DNA of 64,000 nucleotides from Limibacter armeniacum (lineage in GTDB: Bacteria; Bacteroidota; Bacteroidia; Cytophagales; Flammeovirgaceae): positions 744,001 to 808,000 of the forward strand of contig NZ_JBAJNO010000008.1 of NCBI RefSeq assembly GCF_036880985.1. Direction: 5' to 3'. The notes under the pieces were generated by a model that saw only the letters and a list, made by a program, of their open reading frames with translations, was not told the origin of the DNA and did no database searches. Made by a program: the position numbers and the translations under genes. Each line of letters starts with the position of its first letter. The first letter of the stretch is position 1. Below are positions 17,386 through 26,383 of the stretch, piece after piece.

Positions 17386-20283
17386 TTAAGAAGTAGCTGT
17401 TTTGGCAGGTGTTATCTCAGGGCTCAGTTCCGTATCTGATGTAGTGACTGCCTTCTGGTGTTGCTTGGTAAGGATAAACTTGGTCATGAGCTTTTCAATA
17501 GGGAAAATGAGCATGGCAAGACATACCTCTATCAGAAAGTCATAGACAGGATGTGGTTGCATCGCAATATACTGTTGGGCTACAGTCTCAATAAATGAGA
17601 AACACAAGATGAGTGTCAGGTAAGTTAACAGTCTTGAGATAACCCTGTTTACCTGATAGCTTCTGCTTAGTCTGAACGAAAGCAACAGCAGGATGCTGAA
17701 GAAAGCAATTTCACAGGCATAGAACCATGGTTCTTTCCAGTATGGAAGTCCCACCTTAAATGAGATGGTCTTTTCCCCAATAATCTCCTCAAACGAATTA
17801 CGAGCTTGCATTTCAAGCGTGTACTTTCCACTTGAAAGCATACTGAAACTGATGGTATTGTCTTTTTGCCAGTCAGACCACTTTCCTTTATTCAATCGGT
17901 ACTGATATTCTACAGACCCATGATATACTCCTGGTGCAGCAATGTCAAACTGTATGGAATTGTGTTCAGGTTGTAATACCAGATCATATAAAGACATCCG
18001 CTCACCGTTAGAGTTCTTGACGGCAGATACGTGCAATGCAAAGATTTTAGGTATTTCATTGGAAGGGAGATCTTCAACTTTATGTAGATCATTTTGTGAA
18101 ATCACCCACAGTGACTTGTCATTGTCTATAAAGATCTTCCTGATGTTTGGAACCGTTTTCAGTAGGTGGAATGAATAATTTGGAAACTTGATATCTGTAA
18201 TAGGAGACCAGTCTTGTCCATTGAAGTTCCAGAAAATGCCAGGCTGATGCTGTACAATGCCTGTGAATCCTACTTGTTTTGTCAGAACAGAGTCCATTAC
18301 AATGGCGCTGGAGTCTTGGTCAAAATAGTAGTATCCATTAGGTCCCGTCATATAGATCTTTTGCTGGTATTCCAGCAATTGGATATCATCACCATATGGA
18401 TTGTTGATATCCAAGGTGATTTCTGGACTGGTCAGGTCCAAAATATTGATATCGTAGCGGGCAATCGCATCGTCATTGCTTAACCATAGGTTTGCTTTTT
18501 TGTCAACCAGTATATGCTTTACCGTAAAGTCAGCAGGAGCATTGGCATAGAGCTCACTGGTAATGTCTTTCCAGTAAGTCGTTGTCTTCTTTTTTTCCTT
18601 TTTCTTCTCTTTGCGTAGCAGTTTGAGCTGTCCATCCATTGTTACTGCAAAAAGCAGGTTCTTGTAGAGGGAAGCTTCCATCGTGTTATCCTTTAGGATT
18701 TTTGTGGCTTCCTTTTCTTCATTCACACTATAAATACCGTGACTTGTTACAACGATGGTTTCATTATTAGGGGCTTGTACCAGCTGTCTTACTTTACCTT
18801 TTATGTTTTCTACCTTTTTGTATAGGTAAGTGACAGATTTAAGTTCAAGACGTTTCTTTTTGACATCGACATAGTAAACCTTACTTTTTGGTGCCTGCTT
18901 TTTGGTACTTAGTTTTTGACTGATGGCAGATGATTGAGGCAAACCAATTGGCTTTGATCCATTTTGGGTCTCTTCCAGTTTTTTCAGCTCTCTTTTCTGT
19001 TTTCGTTCAGCCCTTTTTCTGTTGCGCTTTTCCCTCCAGGTTTCTTCTTGTATCTGCTCCTTGTCTGTGTTGTTTTCGCTTTTGCCAAAAAGCCACTCCC
19101 AAAAGCTTTTCTTTTCCTCTTTCGCCTCTTCTTCCTTTTCGGTAGTATCTTCATTTATGCGTTTGACCCGCTTTACTCTTACAATCTCTTCAATCTCGTC
19201 GTAATCCCTGATTTCATCTAAGTAATAGAGTCCCATACTACTTCCCACATATAGGTTGTCAGAGTAAGTACCGACGCATTGGAGAAGTCCTTCCAATCCA
19301 TAGTAATTGGAGTAAACCTCAAAGGGTAAGTGGAGGTTGACCTTGGTGAGTCCATGCTCGTGTGCAATCCACATATCTCCAGACTTGTCTTTATCAAAGG
19401 CCAATACTTCATTATCAGGCAAGCCTGACTGGAGGTTGATATGGTAAAGTGTTTCCCCTCCAATTGGGTCAACAATCATGATCCCACCTGTTTCAGTTGA
19501 AAGGGCAACCGATTGGTCAGGAAGGGAAATAGCATCTGTTAGACCAAATTCATCAAGGTATTCTTGAGACTTAAGGGGGATATGTTGAAATGACTTACCG
19601 TCAAATGAATAGAGCTTATTCTGAAGGTTACCAACAAATACTTTCCCATCCATATTTTTTCGGGTAAAGTAGAGTTGACTGGAATCAGGAAGCACAATGT
19701 CATTGTGAACAAAACCACTATCTGTCCATTGGTAGAATGCCCCGTTTTCTGTATTAACAATCATTTGATTGTCTATAGGGAAAAGGAAGTCAATAGCTTG
19801 TTCCTCTATAAAACTGGAGGTATGGATAAGCTCACCACTAAAGGCATTTACAACAAATAAAGAGTTGGCAGATAGAAAGTAGACATTGCCGTTCAAGAAT
19901 TCAATTTGCAGGATTTCTTCTGTTTCTAAACTGTCAGATAAGCTGACATAACCCTCCACACCAAATTCATCAGTATTGAGGTAGCCGAAGCCATCACGCA
20001 GTCCAACATATATTTTCTGTTGTACCGGATGTTTCTTGAGTACTTGTACAGAAGAGACAGATGGAATGGTATTCCAGTTTTGACCATCGAACCTAAGAAT
20101 TCCTTTCCTATTGGCAAAATACATAGTGCCATAACGGTCTTGTGCAATACTAAGGTTCTGGTTGTCACTAACCCGATGATCTGGCTTAAAGTGTGTTAGG
20201 TAGAGGTCTCCCGGTTGAGCCTCAGCCCGGATAGCAGTGAACAGAACAATGATTGCAATAAGCATGCAATGGACGCTTTTCAT
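17386..20283 (-). CDS. Beta-propeller / Y_Y_Y sensor protein without an output domain
   Basis: This protein has 965 residues. A signal peptide (1-22, ending AEA) is followed by two-component-type propeller repeats, e.g. LSIAQDRYGTMYFANRKGIL and AFDKDKSGDMWIAHEHGLTK. A very charged insertion occupies about 355-480 and splits the propeller. A Y_Y_Y domain is at about 770-840 (EYQYRLNKGKWSDWQ). Three or so membrane helices follow (845-930), then a short cytoplasmic tail. Hybrid sensors of this architecture normally end in a kinase, a DNA-binding or a phosphatase domain. None is present here, and the stop is followed by a clean terminator, so it is not truncated by the window. It may signal through a partner protein; the SpoIIE phosphatase next door is a candidate by proximity only. 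Confidence 0.8.
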   Translation of the reverse strand: MKSVHCMLIAIIVLFTAIRAEAQPGDLYLTHFKPDHRVSDNQNLSIAQDRYGTMYFANRKGILRFDGQNWNTIPSVSSVQVLKKHPVQQKIYVGLRDGFGYLNTDEFGVEGYVSLSDSLETEEILQIEFLNGNVYFLSANSLFVVNAFSGELIHTSSFIEEQAIDFLFPIDNQMIVNTENGAFYQWTDSGFVHNDIVLPDSSQLYFTRKNMDGKVFVGNLQNKLYSFDGKSFQHIPLKSQEYLDEFGLTDAISLPDQSVALSTETGGIMIVDPIGGETLYHINLQSGLPDNEVLAFDKDKSGDMWIAHEHGLTKVNLHLPFEVYSNYYGLEGLLQCVGTYSDNLYVGSSMGLYYLDEIRDYDEIEEIVRVKRVKRINEDTTEKEEEAKEEKKSFWEWLFGKSENNTDKEQIQEETWREKRNRKRAERKQKRELKKLEETQNGSKPIGLPQSSAISQKLSTKKQAPKSKVYYVDVKKKRLELKSVTYLYKKVENIKGKVRQLVQAPNNETIVVTSHGIYSVNEEKEATKILKDNTMEASLYKNLLFAVTMDGQLKLLRKEKKKEKKKTTTYWKDITSELYANAPADFTVKHILVDKKANLWLSNDDAIARYDINILDLTSPEITLDINNPYGDDIQLLEYQQKIYMTGPNGYYYFDQDSSAIVMDSVLTKQVGFTGIVQHQPGIFWNFNGQDWSPITDIKFPNYSFHLLKTVPNIRKIFIDNDKSLWVISQNDLHKVEDLPSNEIPKIFALHVSAVKNSNGERMSLYDLVLQPEHNSIQFDIAAPGVYHGSVEYQYRLNKGKWSDWQKDNTISFSMLSSGKYTLEMQARNSFEEIIGEKTISFKVGLPYWKEPWFYACEIAFFSILLLLSFRLSRSYQVNRVISRLLTYLTLILCFSFIETVAQQYIAMQPHPVYDFLIEVCLAMLIFPIEKLMTKFILTKQHQKAVTTSDTELSPEITPAKTATS

Positions 20284-21007
20284 ATGTAGTAGGTTTTAGC
20301 CTTGGGTTGATCTATTCTTTTTCCTTGTTAGGAAGCCTGAAAAAATTAGCTTTGAGTCTTCTTTTTAGTCAGATATACTATGAAGTTTTGAGCTTAAGTC
20401 AGTGCTAAACCATTCGTATAATCCAATTTTTAGCATGATGGCTAACGAATGATGAACTAAAAAATAAATTGATTTTCCGCTAGAAGCTGTGAACGCTCAG
20501 TTAATAATACCAAACTAAGTGATCATGCGTCTATGCAAAACCAATGAATCGTTTTTGGATAGAAAGAATATATCAAAAAAATAGACAGCAATTTAATTAC
20601 GCCTTCAAATATACAGTAATATCTTCAGTATATGTAAATGAAATGCACCATTAAATATGTGTAAATAATATCATTTCAATTGATTTACATACCTTTAATT
20701 GATCATGTATTTCTGTATAATATTATGTAATGTTTGGATTTAGAAAGTAGTTTTGACTTAGTAATTCATTGAAAATTGAAATAGTAATATAGTAAGAATT
20801 ATCACGGATTTTTGTATAGTGTCAATAGTGAGTAACTACAAAAATGATAAGTCAATTTAGGCTTCTGTGTTTGATGTAATTTGAACAAAAACAGGAAATT
20901 ATTAGCTTGAACTCCGAAAATAACTAACACTATCATGATGAATTACCAATAGGCTGGATATATAAATAGCATAATGCATAACTCCTATTGATATAAAACA
21001 ATTTGAA
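20284..21007. other. Long A+T-rich intergenic region
   Basis: This 724-base gap lies between the divergent propeller-sensor and Sel1 genes and must hold both promoters. It is A+T-rich throughout. I found no reading frame, no strong hairpin and no clear TTTG-N19-TAnnTTTG match that I would defend. Confidence 0.5.
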
Positions 21008-22918
21008 ATGAGAAAGATGACACTCAATTTGCTAAAGACTAAAGCATTACTGTTACTTTTTATGGTATTGACCCATGGAGCATGGGCGCAGGATTATAAA
21101 TCATATTACAGCAACAAGAATTATGAAGCCATTCGGGAAGGCGCAAGAAGAGGAAATGCAGAAGCGCAGTATTATCAAGGGCTAATGTATGAAAATGGGC
21201 GTGGTGAAAAGCAGGATTATATGATGGCTCATGAATATTACTTGAGTGCTGCTCGTCAGAATTACTCAAGTGCCATGACGAACATAGGCTTTAACTACTA
21301 TAAAGGTAATGGTGTCGGGCAGGATTATGAGCGGGCTTTTCTATGGTGGAAAAAAGGTGCTGAGCTTGGAAACAAAGTATGTATATATGATTTAGGAATC
21401 CTGTATAAGGATGGTGATGGGGTTGAGCAGAATTACAAACTAGCTAGGGAATATTTTGAAAAGGCAGCCGAAAAAGGACATGCATCTGCTTATAATGAAT
21501 TGGGTAATCTTTACGAGTTTGGCAATGGTGTAGAACAGGACTATTATCAGGCTAAATATTATTTTGAAAAAGCGGGAGTTGAAGGAAGCAAATGGGGCTA
21601 TAAAAATCTGGCAGACCTTTATCGTTATGGCAAAGGCATAAACAGGAATTATAGCCATGCCATGATGTTTTACAAGAAAGCGATAGAAAAAGGGCATACT
21701 GATTCTCAAAAGGATTATGATGAGTTGGCAAAAAACGGAGCGTTGGAGCTTTACGAGCCATATGAGCATGAGAAGTTGGAAGGAGAATACGGAAAGGACT
21801 TTGTGAGGGTACCTGTTTACTTTTGGGGAAATCCTGCACCTGAGGACTTTAATTCACCGAAGAACGATTACTACAATATAACATCGTTCAATGAAAAGCA
21901 AAGACAGAAAGTAGCAGAGACTTTGAGTAAAGACTCCCATAATGACCGCGTGTCACTTACACAGCATAACGGATATTTCACTTTATCTCATTACCCCTCA
22001 ACGGGTTATAGCAAATGGGTTTTCCCTGACTTCAAGTACCCTAATAGAGTTCAAGGGAGTTTGAAAAACCACTTCAGACGTATCGTCAATATAGCACTGA
22101 CGCTTCCTGAAGGAAAGAAACTTTCGGACATGGAAGTGCCAATGGAGTTCAGAACCTGTCTTTCGCCATCAAGTACAATAAAGTTCTGGCTAAACAGTGA
22201 TGGGTCGGTTAGCTTAAGAGCAAAAAAATCAGAGAATAAGGACCCTCAAAGTGTGTTTGTATCCAATAATAAATTCACTGACGAAAATACAGAATTGGTA
22301 CAGGTAGCAGTCGTTATATACAGTTCAGGGTATTGGAAGGTTCAGACAAGTAAAAACTCCATTACAGGATTTGGCTTATTGGATCAGGACTATGTGTCGA
22401 ATTTAAGCAATCAATGTTGGTTTGAGGGAGAGTTGAATATTCATGAAATCTCAATCTTTGAAGATTATACCATGAATGACGCCAAGTTGGCTTATGGGTT
22501 GACAGTTAGTGATATTACGAAGATTACACAAGAGATTAGTAACAGAATAGGAGGGTATGCTTCCAGGTTGTTTAAATGTGCAGACGAATATGATTTTGAC
22601 GGTTGGGAGAGTCTTGAGCATGATACGTTTTTCTTAGAGCGTGAGAATACCATTATCAAAGGTGGTGAGAATAGCTATATGAAAGAAGATCAGAATTGGA
22701 CCGCTTATACTGGAATCATGTTGGTGCGAGGACAGAATGGGAAAGGAGAGAGGTTGTCAATTCCAGTAGACTACACATTCGCAATAGATGAAAAGAATAA
22801 GAAACTATTAGCGATAGACATTAAGAGTGAGTTGAAAGAGCAAGAGCGGGTTTTGATAATGAGTAGTTTGGGAGATTATTTTTCAGGGTCAGAAATGTTG
22901 CAGACAGCCAGTCATTAA
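21008..22918 (+). CDS. Exported Sel1-repeat protein with unknown C-terminal domain
   Basis: This 636-residue protein has a signal peptide (hydrophobic 10-25, ending WAQ). Residues 30-240 contain about five Sel1-like repeats of 36 residues, e.g. AQYYQGLMYENGRGEKQDY, ALWWKKGAE-type helices and AYNELGNLYEFGNGVEQDY. Sel1 repeats form an alpha/alpha solenoid used for protein contacts. The remaining 390 residues are mostly beta and loops and match no family I know; they may form a jelly-roll-like module (YPSTGYSKWVFPDF, CWFEGELNIHEISIFEDY). The second in-frame ATG at 21017 would also leave a good signal peptide. It is monocistronic, with a terminator downstream. Function unknown. Confidence 0.8.
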   Translation: MRKMTLNLLKTKALLLLFMVLTHGAWAQDYKSYYSNKNYEAIREGARRGNAEAQYYQGLMYENGRGEKQDYMMAHEYYLSAARQNYSSAMTNIGFNYYKGNGVGQDYERAFLWWKKGAELGNKVCIYDLGILYKDGDGVEQNYKLAREYFEKAAEKGHASAYNELGNLYEFGNGVEQDYYQAKYYFEKAGVEGSKWGYKNLADLYRYGKGINRNYSHAMMFYKKAIEKGHTDSQKDYDELAKNGALELYEPYEHEKLEGEYGKDFVRVPVYFWGNPAPEDFNSPKNDYYNITSFNEKQRQKVAETLSKDSHNDRVSLTQHNGYFTLSHYPSTGYSKWVFPDFKYPNRVQGSLKNHFRRIVNIALTLPEGKKLSDMEVPMEFRTCLSPSSTIKFWLNSDGSVSLRAKKSENKDPQSVFVSNNKFTDENTELVQVAVVIYSSGYWKVQTSKNSITGFGLLDQDYVSNLSNQCWFEGELNIHEISIFEDYTMNDAKLAYGLTVSDITKITQEISNRIGGYASRLFKCADEYDFDGWESLEHDTFFLERENTIIKGGENSYMKEDQNWTAYTGIMLVRGQNGKGERLSIPVDYTFAIDEKNKKLLAIDIKSELKEQERVLIMSSLGDYFSGSEMLQTASH

Positions 22919-22946
22919 CCTTGACTTCTATAGATTTATAAACGAG

Positions 22947-22990
22947 AAAGTCCTTCTTTGCCCAATGTTGGTAAAGGAGGACTTTTTTTG
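22947..22990 (+). terminator. Terminator of the Sel1-repeat gene
   Basis: A 13-bp stem, AAAGTCCTTCTTT with AAAGGAGGACTTT (wobble pairs), is followed by a T-run, 30 bases after the stop. Confidence 0.85.
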
Positions 22991-23103
22991 TTGTGGTGAG
23001 AGTCTAGCATTGAACTTTTTTCAAGTAAGGAAACGACCTGAAAAACTAGGAACTATTTCTTTTGTTGGGGGATTACAGGGGTAGAACCAAGATCCAACTG
23101 AAA

Positions 23104-24816
23104 ATGAAAAAACTGCTGCTTTACTATCTCTCTTTATTGTTGATCTGTTGGAGTTGTAAAAATACACCCGAAAAGACAGATGTTGTGGTGCAAGGAAAAC
23201 TTTGTGCAGGGAAACCATTGGCTGTTACATTTCTTGACGATATCAATACAGCTCCAATTTTTGATGGGTTGGAAGGCGTAAACTTTATTATTACCACTGA
23301 TGATAAAAAGGCACAAAAGTACTTTAACCAAGGTATGATGCTTGCCTATGGGTTCAACCATGCAGAGGCTGCCCGTTCATTTCATGAAGTAACCAAAATA
23401 GATCCCTCTTGTGCCATGGGGTATTGGGGACTGGCTTATGTTTTGGGACCAAATTACAATGCCGGAATGGAAGATGATAATCTGGAGCGAGCATACACCG
23501 CTATCCAGCAGGCTAAAAAGCTTTCAGGTAATTGTACAGATCTTGAAAAGGACCTGATTATGGCTATGGAACAACGCTACAGCCCAGAGAAACTAGAAGA
23601 TCGCTCTCCACTTGACAAGGCTTATGCAAACGCACTCCGTGAGGTTCATATTGCTCATTCTGATAATCCTTATGTAGGAACCTTACGTGCAGAGTCATTG
23701 ATGGATTTACACCCTTGGGATATGTGGAGCAAGGATGGTACACCTCAACCTTGGACGAATGAAATTTTGGAAATTTTGGAAAACATCATGGATGATTACC
23801 CAAGAAATGCTGGCGCAAACCATCTATATATTCATGCGATAGAAGCTTCTCATGACCCTGATAAAGCTATTCAAGCAGCTGACCTTTTGCGTACACTGGT
23901 ACCGGGTGCTGGTCATTTGGTACATATGCCATCCCATATTTATATCCGGACAGGTAGGTATCATCAAGGTTCAGAGGCAAATATTCAGGCGGTAGAAGTT
24001 GATAGTCAATATGTGGCATCCTGTCATGCACAAGGGGTTTATCCATTGGCATATTATCCTCACAATGCTCATTTTTTGGCAGCTTGTGCTACTTTGGAAG
24101 GAAATGAGAAAAGGGCAATAGAAGCAGCTTTTAATGTGAGAGCTTTGACGGATACAGCGCTGATGAGAAAGCCAGAGTGGGGAACTTTACAGCATTATTA
24201 TTCCATTCCCCTATTTGTGATGGTGAAGTTTGGAATGTGGGATAAAATTATTCAGTCAAAAAATGAAGCGGAAGACTTGGTTTATCCTTCCATTATATGG
24301 CACTATGCAAGAGGAATGGCTTTTACTGCTAAAGGACAGACTACAGAGGCGGTAAGGGAAATGAAAATCCTTAGACAACTTGCAAAGGATCCAATCATTG
24401 ATGAGATGACTATTTGGGATTTGAATCAGATCAGGGACCTTGTGACAATAGCATCAAAAGTACTGGAAGGAACTATTGCTGCCGATCAGGAAAACTATGT
24501 ATTGGCAGAGAAAATGCTGAGGGACGCTGTAGAGATAGAAGATCAGTTGAATTACAATGAGCCACCAGACTGGTTCTTTTCAGTAAGGCATCATTTGGGG
24601 CCTGTATTGTTAAAAGCACAGAAATATAGGGAAGCAGAGGATGTGTATCAGGAAGATTTGAAAATCTACCCCAAAAATGGCTGGGCTATGTCAGGGCTGA
24701 TTACTGCTTTGGCTAATCAGGATAAAGTGGATGAGGCTGCGGATGTAAAAGCAGACTTTGCTAAAGCATGGAAATGGGCGAATGTAGAGTTGGAAGATTC
24801 AGAGGTGAAAAGGTGA
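23104..24816 (+). CDS. TPR-containing lipoprotein
   Basis: I chose the ATG at 23104 (570 residues) because it begins a lipoprotein signal peptide, MKKLLLYYLSLLLICWSC, with the lipobox Cys at residue 18. A longer frame from 23062 would bury it. Downstream are helical TPR-like pairs, e.g. AQKYFNQGMMLAYGFNHAEA, MGYWGLAYVLGPN and AEKMLRDAVEIEDQLNYN. Conserved blocks such as NHLYIHAIEAS and HLVHMPSHIYIRTGRY are typical of a widespread family of TPR proteins of unknown biochemical role, found in Bacteroidota and Proteobacteria. It should be anchored in the inner or outer membrane facing the periplasm. It is monocistronic with its own terminator. Confidence 0.85.
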   Translation: MKKLLLYYLSLLLICWSCKNTPEKTDVVVQGKLCAGKPLAVTFLDDINTAPIFDGLEGVNFIITTDDKKAQKYFNQGMMLAYGFNHAEAARSFHEVTKIDPSCAMGYWGLAYVLGPNYNAGMEDDNLERAYTAIQQAKKLSGNCTDLEKDLIMAMEQRYSPEKLEDRSPLDKAYANALREVHIAHSDNPYVGTLRAESLMDLHPWDMWSKDGTPQPWTNEILEILENIMDDYPRNAGANHLYIHAIEASHDPDKAIQAADLLRTLVPGAGHLVHMPSHIYIRTGRYHQGSEANIQAVEVDSQYVASCHAQGVYPLAYYPHNAHFLAACATLEGNEKRAIEAAFNVRALTDTALMRKPEWGTLQHYYSIPLFVMVKFGMWDKIIQSKNEAEDLVYPSIIWHYARGMAFTAKGQTTEAVREMKILRQLAKDPIIDEMTIWDLNQIRDLVTIASKVLEGTIAADQENYVLAEKMLRDAVEIEDQLNYNEPPDWFFSVRHHLGPVLLKAQKYREAEDVYQEDLKIYPKNGWAMSGLITALANQDKVDEAADVKADFAKAWKWANVELEDSEVKR

Positions 24817-24860
24817 GTACCTGGAAAAGGGTAACAATTCGGGAGAGATAATCAATTACA

Positions 24861-24888
24861 AAAGGGAAAGTCAAGGCTTTCCTTTTTT
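24861..24888 (+). terminator. Terminator of the TPR lipoprotein gene
   Basis: A short stem, AAAGGGAAAG/CTTTCCTTT with one bulge, is followed by T residues, about 45 bases after the stop. Confidence 0.65.
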
Positions 24889-24996
24889 AGTGAAAAACAT
24901 TTCTACAGAAAAAGAATCTATATCATGACATAAAGTGATCTTCATAATCTTTATTTTCGCGGGGTCATTAGATAATTCACGCTTAATACGCTAACA

Positions 24997-25902
24997 ATGA
25001 ATGATACCGCTCAAAGTTCAAAAGGATATTTACTGGTATTAGGGGCTTACCTGATGTGGGGAGTATTGCCTGTATATTGGAAGGTAATGGATCAAATACC
25101 ATCCTTGGAAATCCTTGCTCATAGAGTAATGTGGTCTTTTATATTCTTACTGGTGTTAAATCTGGTGATGAAAGGGAAAGATATTTTTGGTTACCTGAAG
25201 AATAAACAAACAAGGAGAGCACTTTATGTTTCATCCCTTTTGATATCGGTCAACTGGGGTTCTTATATATTGGCAGTAAATTCAGGTCATACAGTTGATG
25301 CCAGCTTAGGCTATTACATCAACCCGCTGGTAAGTGTTTTTCTGGGGGTCTTTTTCTTTAAGGAGCGTTTATCCAAGCTTAAACTTATAGCCTTGGTACT
25401 AGCAGGTATAGGTGTACTTTACCTAACGGTACGTTACGGAACCATTCCTTGGATCGCATTGGTGTTGGCTTTTTCTTTTGGCTTTTACGGACTGTTCAAG
25501 AAAAAATACGCATTCAATACTATGGACAGCCTTATGGTGGAAACGCTGATGGTAGCGCCAATAGCAATGGGATATATAGGTTATCTGGAGGGAACAGGTC
25601 AAGGACATGTAATGGAAGTAACATGGCAGGTAGATTTGCTGTTGCTGTTTTCTGGAATTGCCACTACTGTTCCACTGTACATGTTTTCGGAAGGAGCCAA
25701 GCACATTCCTTTATCAAGTGTAGGCTTTTTGCAGTATATAGCTCCTACTATGATGCTGCTGTTAGGCATATTCATGTTTAAGGAAACCTTTAATGAAGAG
25801 CATTTGGTAAGCTTCGCCTTGATTTGGTCAGGCTTGGGTGTCTATACATTCTCACTGCTGAAGGATTTGAGGAAAAGGAAAAAAATATTGAAAGCAGCAT
25901 AA
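24997..25902 (+). CDS. rarD: RarD-type EamA transporter
   Basis: This 301-residue protein has ten predicted membrane helices, as in EamA/DMT transporters of the RarD group. The N-terminal block GAYLMWGVLPVYWKVMD followed by EILAHRVMWSF is diagnostic of RarD. The second repeat includes GIATTVPLYMFSEGAKHIPL and VGFLQYIAPTMMLLLGIFMF. RarD proteins are called chloramphenicol-sensitivity proteins, but the transported solute is not firmly known. The short C-terminal tail is basic (KDLRKRKK), which suits a cytoplasmic end. It is monocistronic, with a strong terminator immediately after the stop. Confidence 0.92.
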   Translation: MNDTAQSSKGYLLVLGAYLMWGVLPVYWKVMDQIPSLEILAHRVMWSFIFLLVLNLVMKGKDIFGYLKNKQTRRALYVSSLLISVNWGSYILAVNSGHTVDASLGYYINPLVSVFLGVFFFKERLSKLKLIALVLAGIGVLYLTVRYGTIPWIALVLAFSFGFYGLFKKKYAFNTMDSLMVETLMVAPIAMGYIGYLEGTGQGHVMEVTWQVDLLLLFSGIATTVPLYMFSEGAKHIPLSSVGFLQYIAPTMMLLLGIFMFKETFNEEHLVSFALIWSGLGVYTFSLLKDLRKRKKILKAA

Positions 25903-25904
25903 TT

Positions 25905-25947
25905 AAAAAAGGCTGAAACTGTGGGAGACGGTTTCAGCCTTTTTTTT
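25905..25947. terminator. Bidirectional terminator after rarD
   Basis: A perfect stem, AAAAAAGGCTGAAAC with its complement, is flanked by A and T runs. It would also end the small minus-strand gene whose stop is at 25953. Confidence 0.9.
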
Positions 25948-25952
25948 ATGTA

Positions 25953-26093
25953 TTATGGTAATGGAAGAGGGAAGTGTTTTTGAACTAATTCTGGATTGAT
26001 GGTCGTAGTGTTTTTTGTATGTTTTGGCGTTTCGGCTTTCAAATAGAATAAAATAAGCATGAGCAAAATGCATAGAATACTCAAATGTTTCAT
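25953..26093 (-). CDS. Possible small membrane or exported peptide (46 residues)
   Basis: An ATG at 26093 opens a 46-codon frame. Residues 3-20 are strongly hydrophobic (HLSILCILLMLILFYLKA), like a signal peptide or membrane helix. A polar, Thr-rich tail with TPKHTKNTTT follows and ends in PLPLP. The stop is 5 bases from the bidirectional terminator behind rarD, which is where the end of a real gene would be expected. I know no family. The frame could be chance in A+T-rich DNA. The rest of the gap, 26094-26383, shows no other feature I can support beyond promoter space for the metallo-hydrolase gene. Confidence 0.4.
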   Translation of the reverse strand: MKHLSILCILLMLILFYLKAETPKHTKNTTTINPELVQKHFPLPLP

Positions 26094-26383
26094 AGCGTAG
26101 TGGTTGGGTGTTCGTGATATCTGATAGGAGTAAGTTTGTATAAATAAGTTAAAAAAGGAGACTGATAATGTGTGTATTCTTTAAATTTGTTCACAAAAGA
26201 TTCATCCTAAAATAGGACTTTAGAAGGGTTTGTTGGTTCAATTAAACTTTTAACCCGCCTTATGGGTTAAAGTTTCGAAACACTGACCTGAATGCTATTT
26301 AGATTGGTAATGCGGATTTTTGAACTTATTTTTATGCGCATTACGGCATTAGGGACTTTTACAGATAGAAGTATATAATACAC

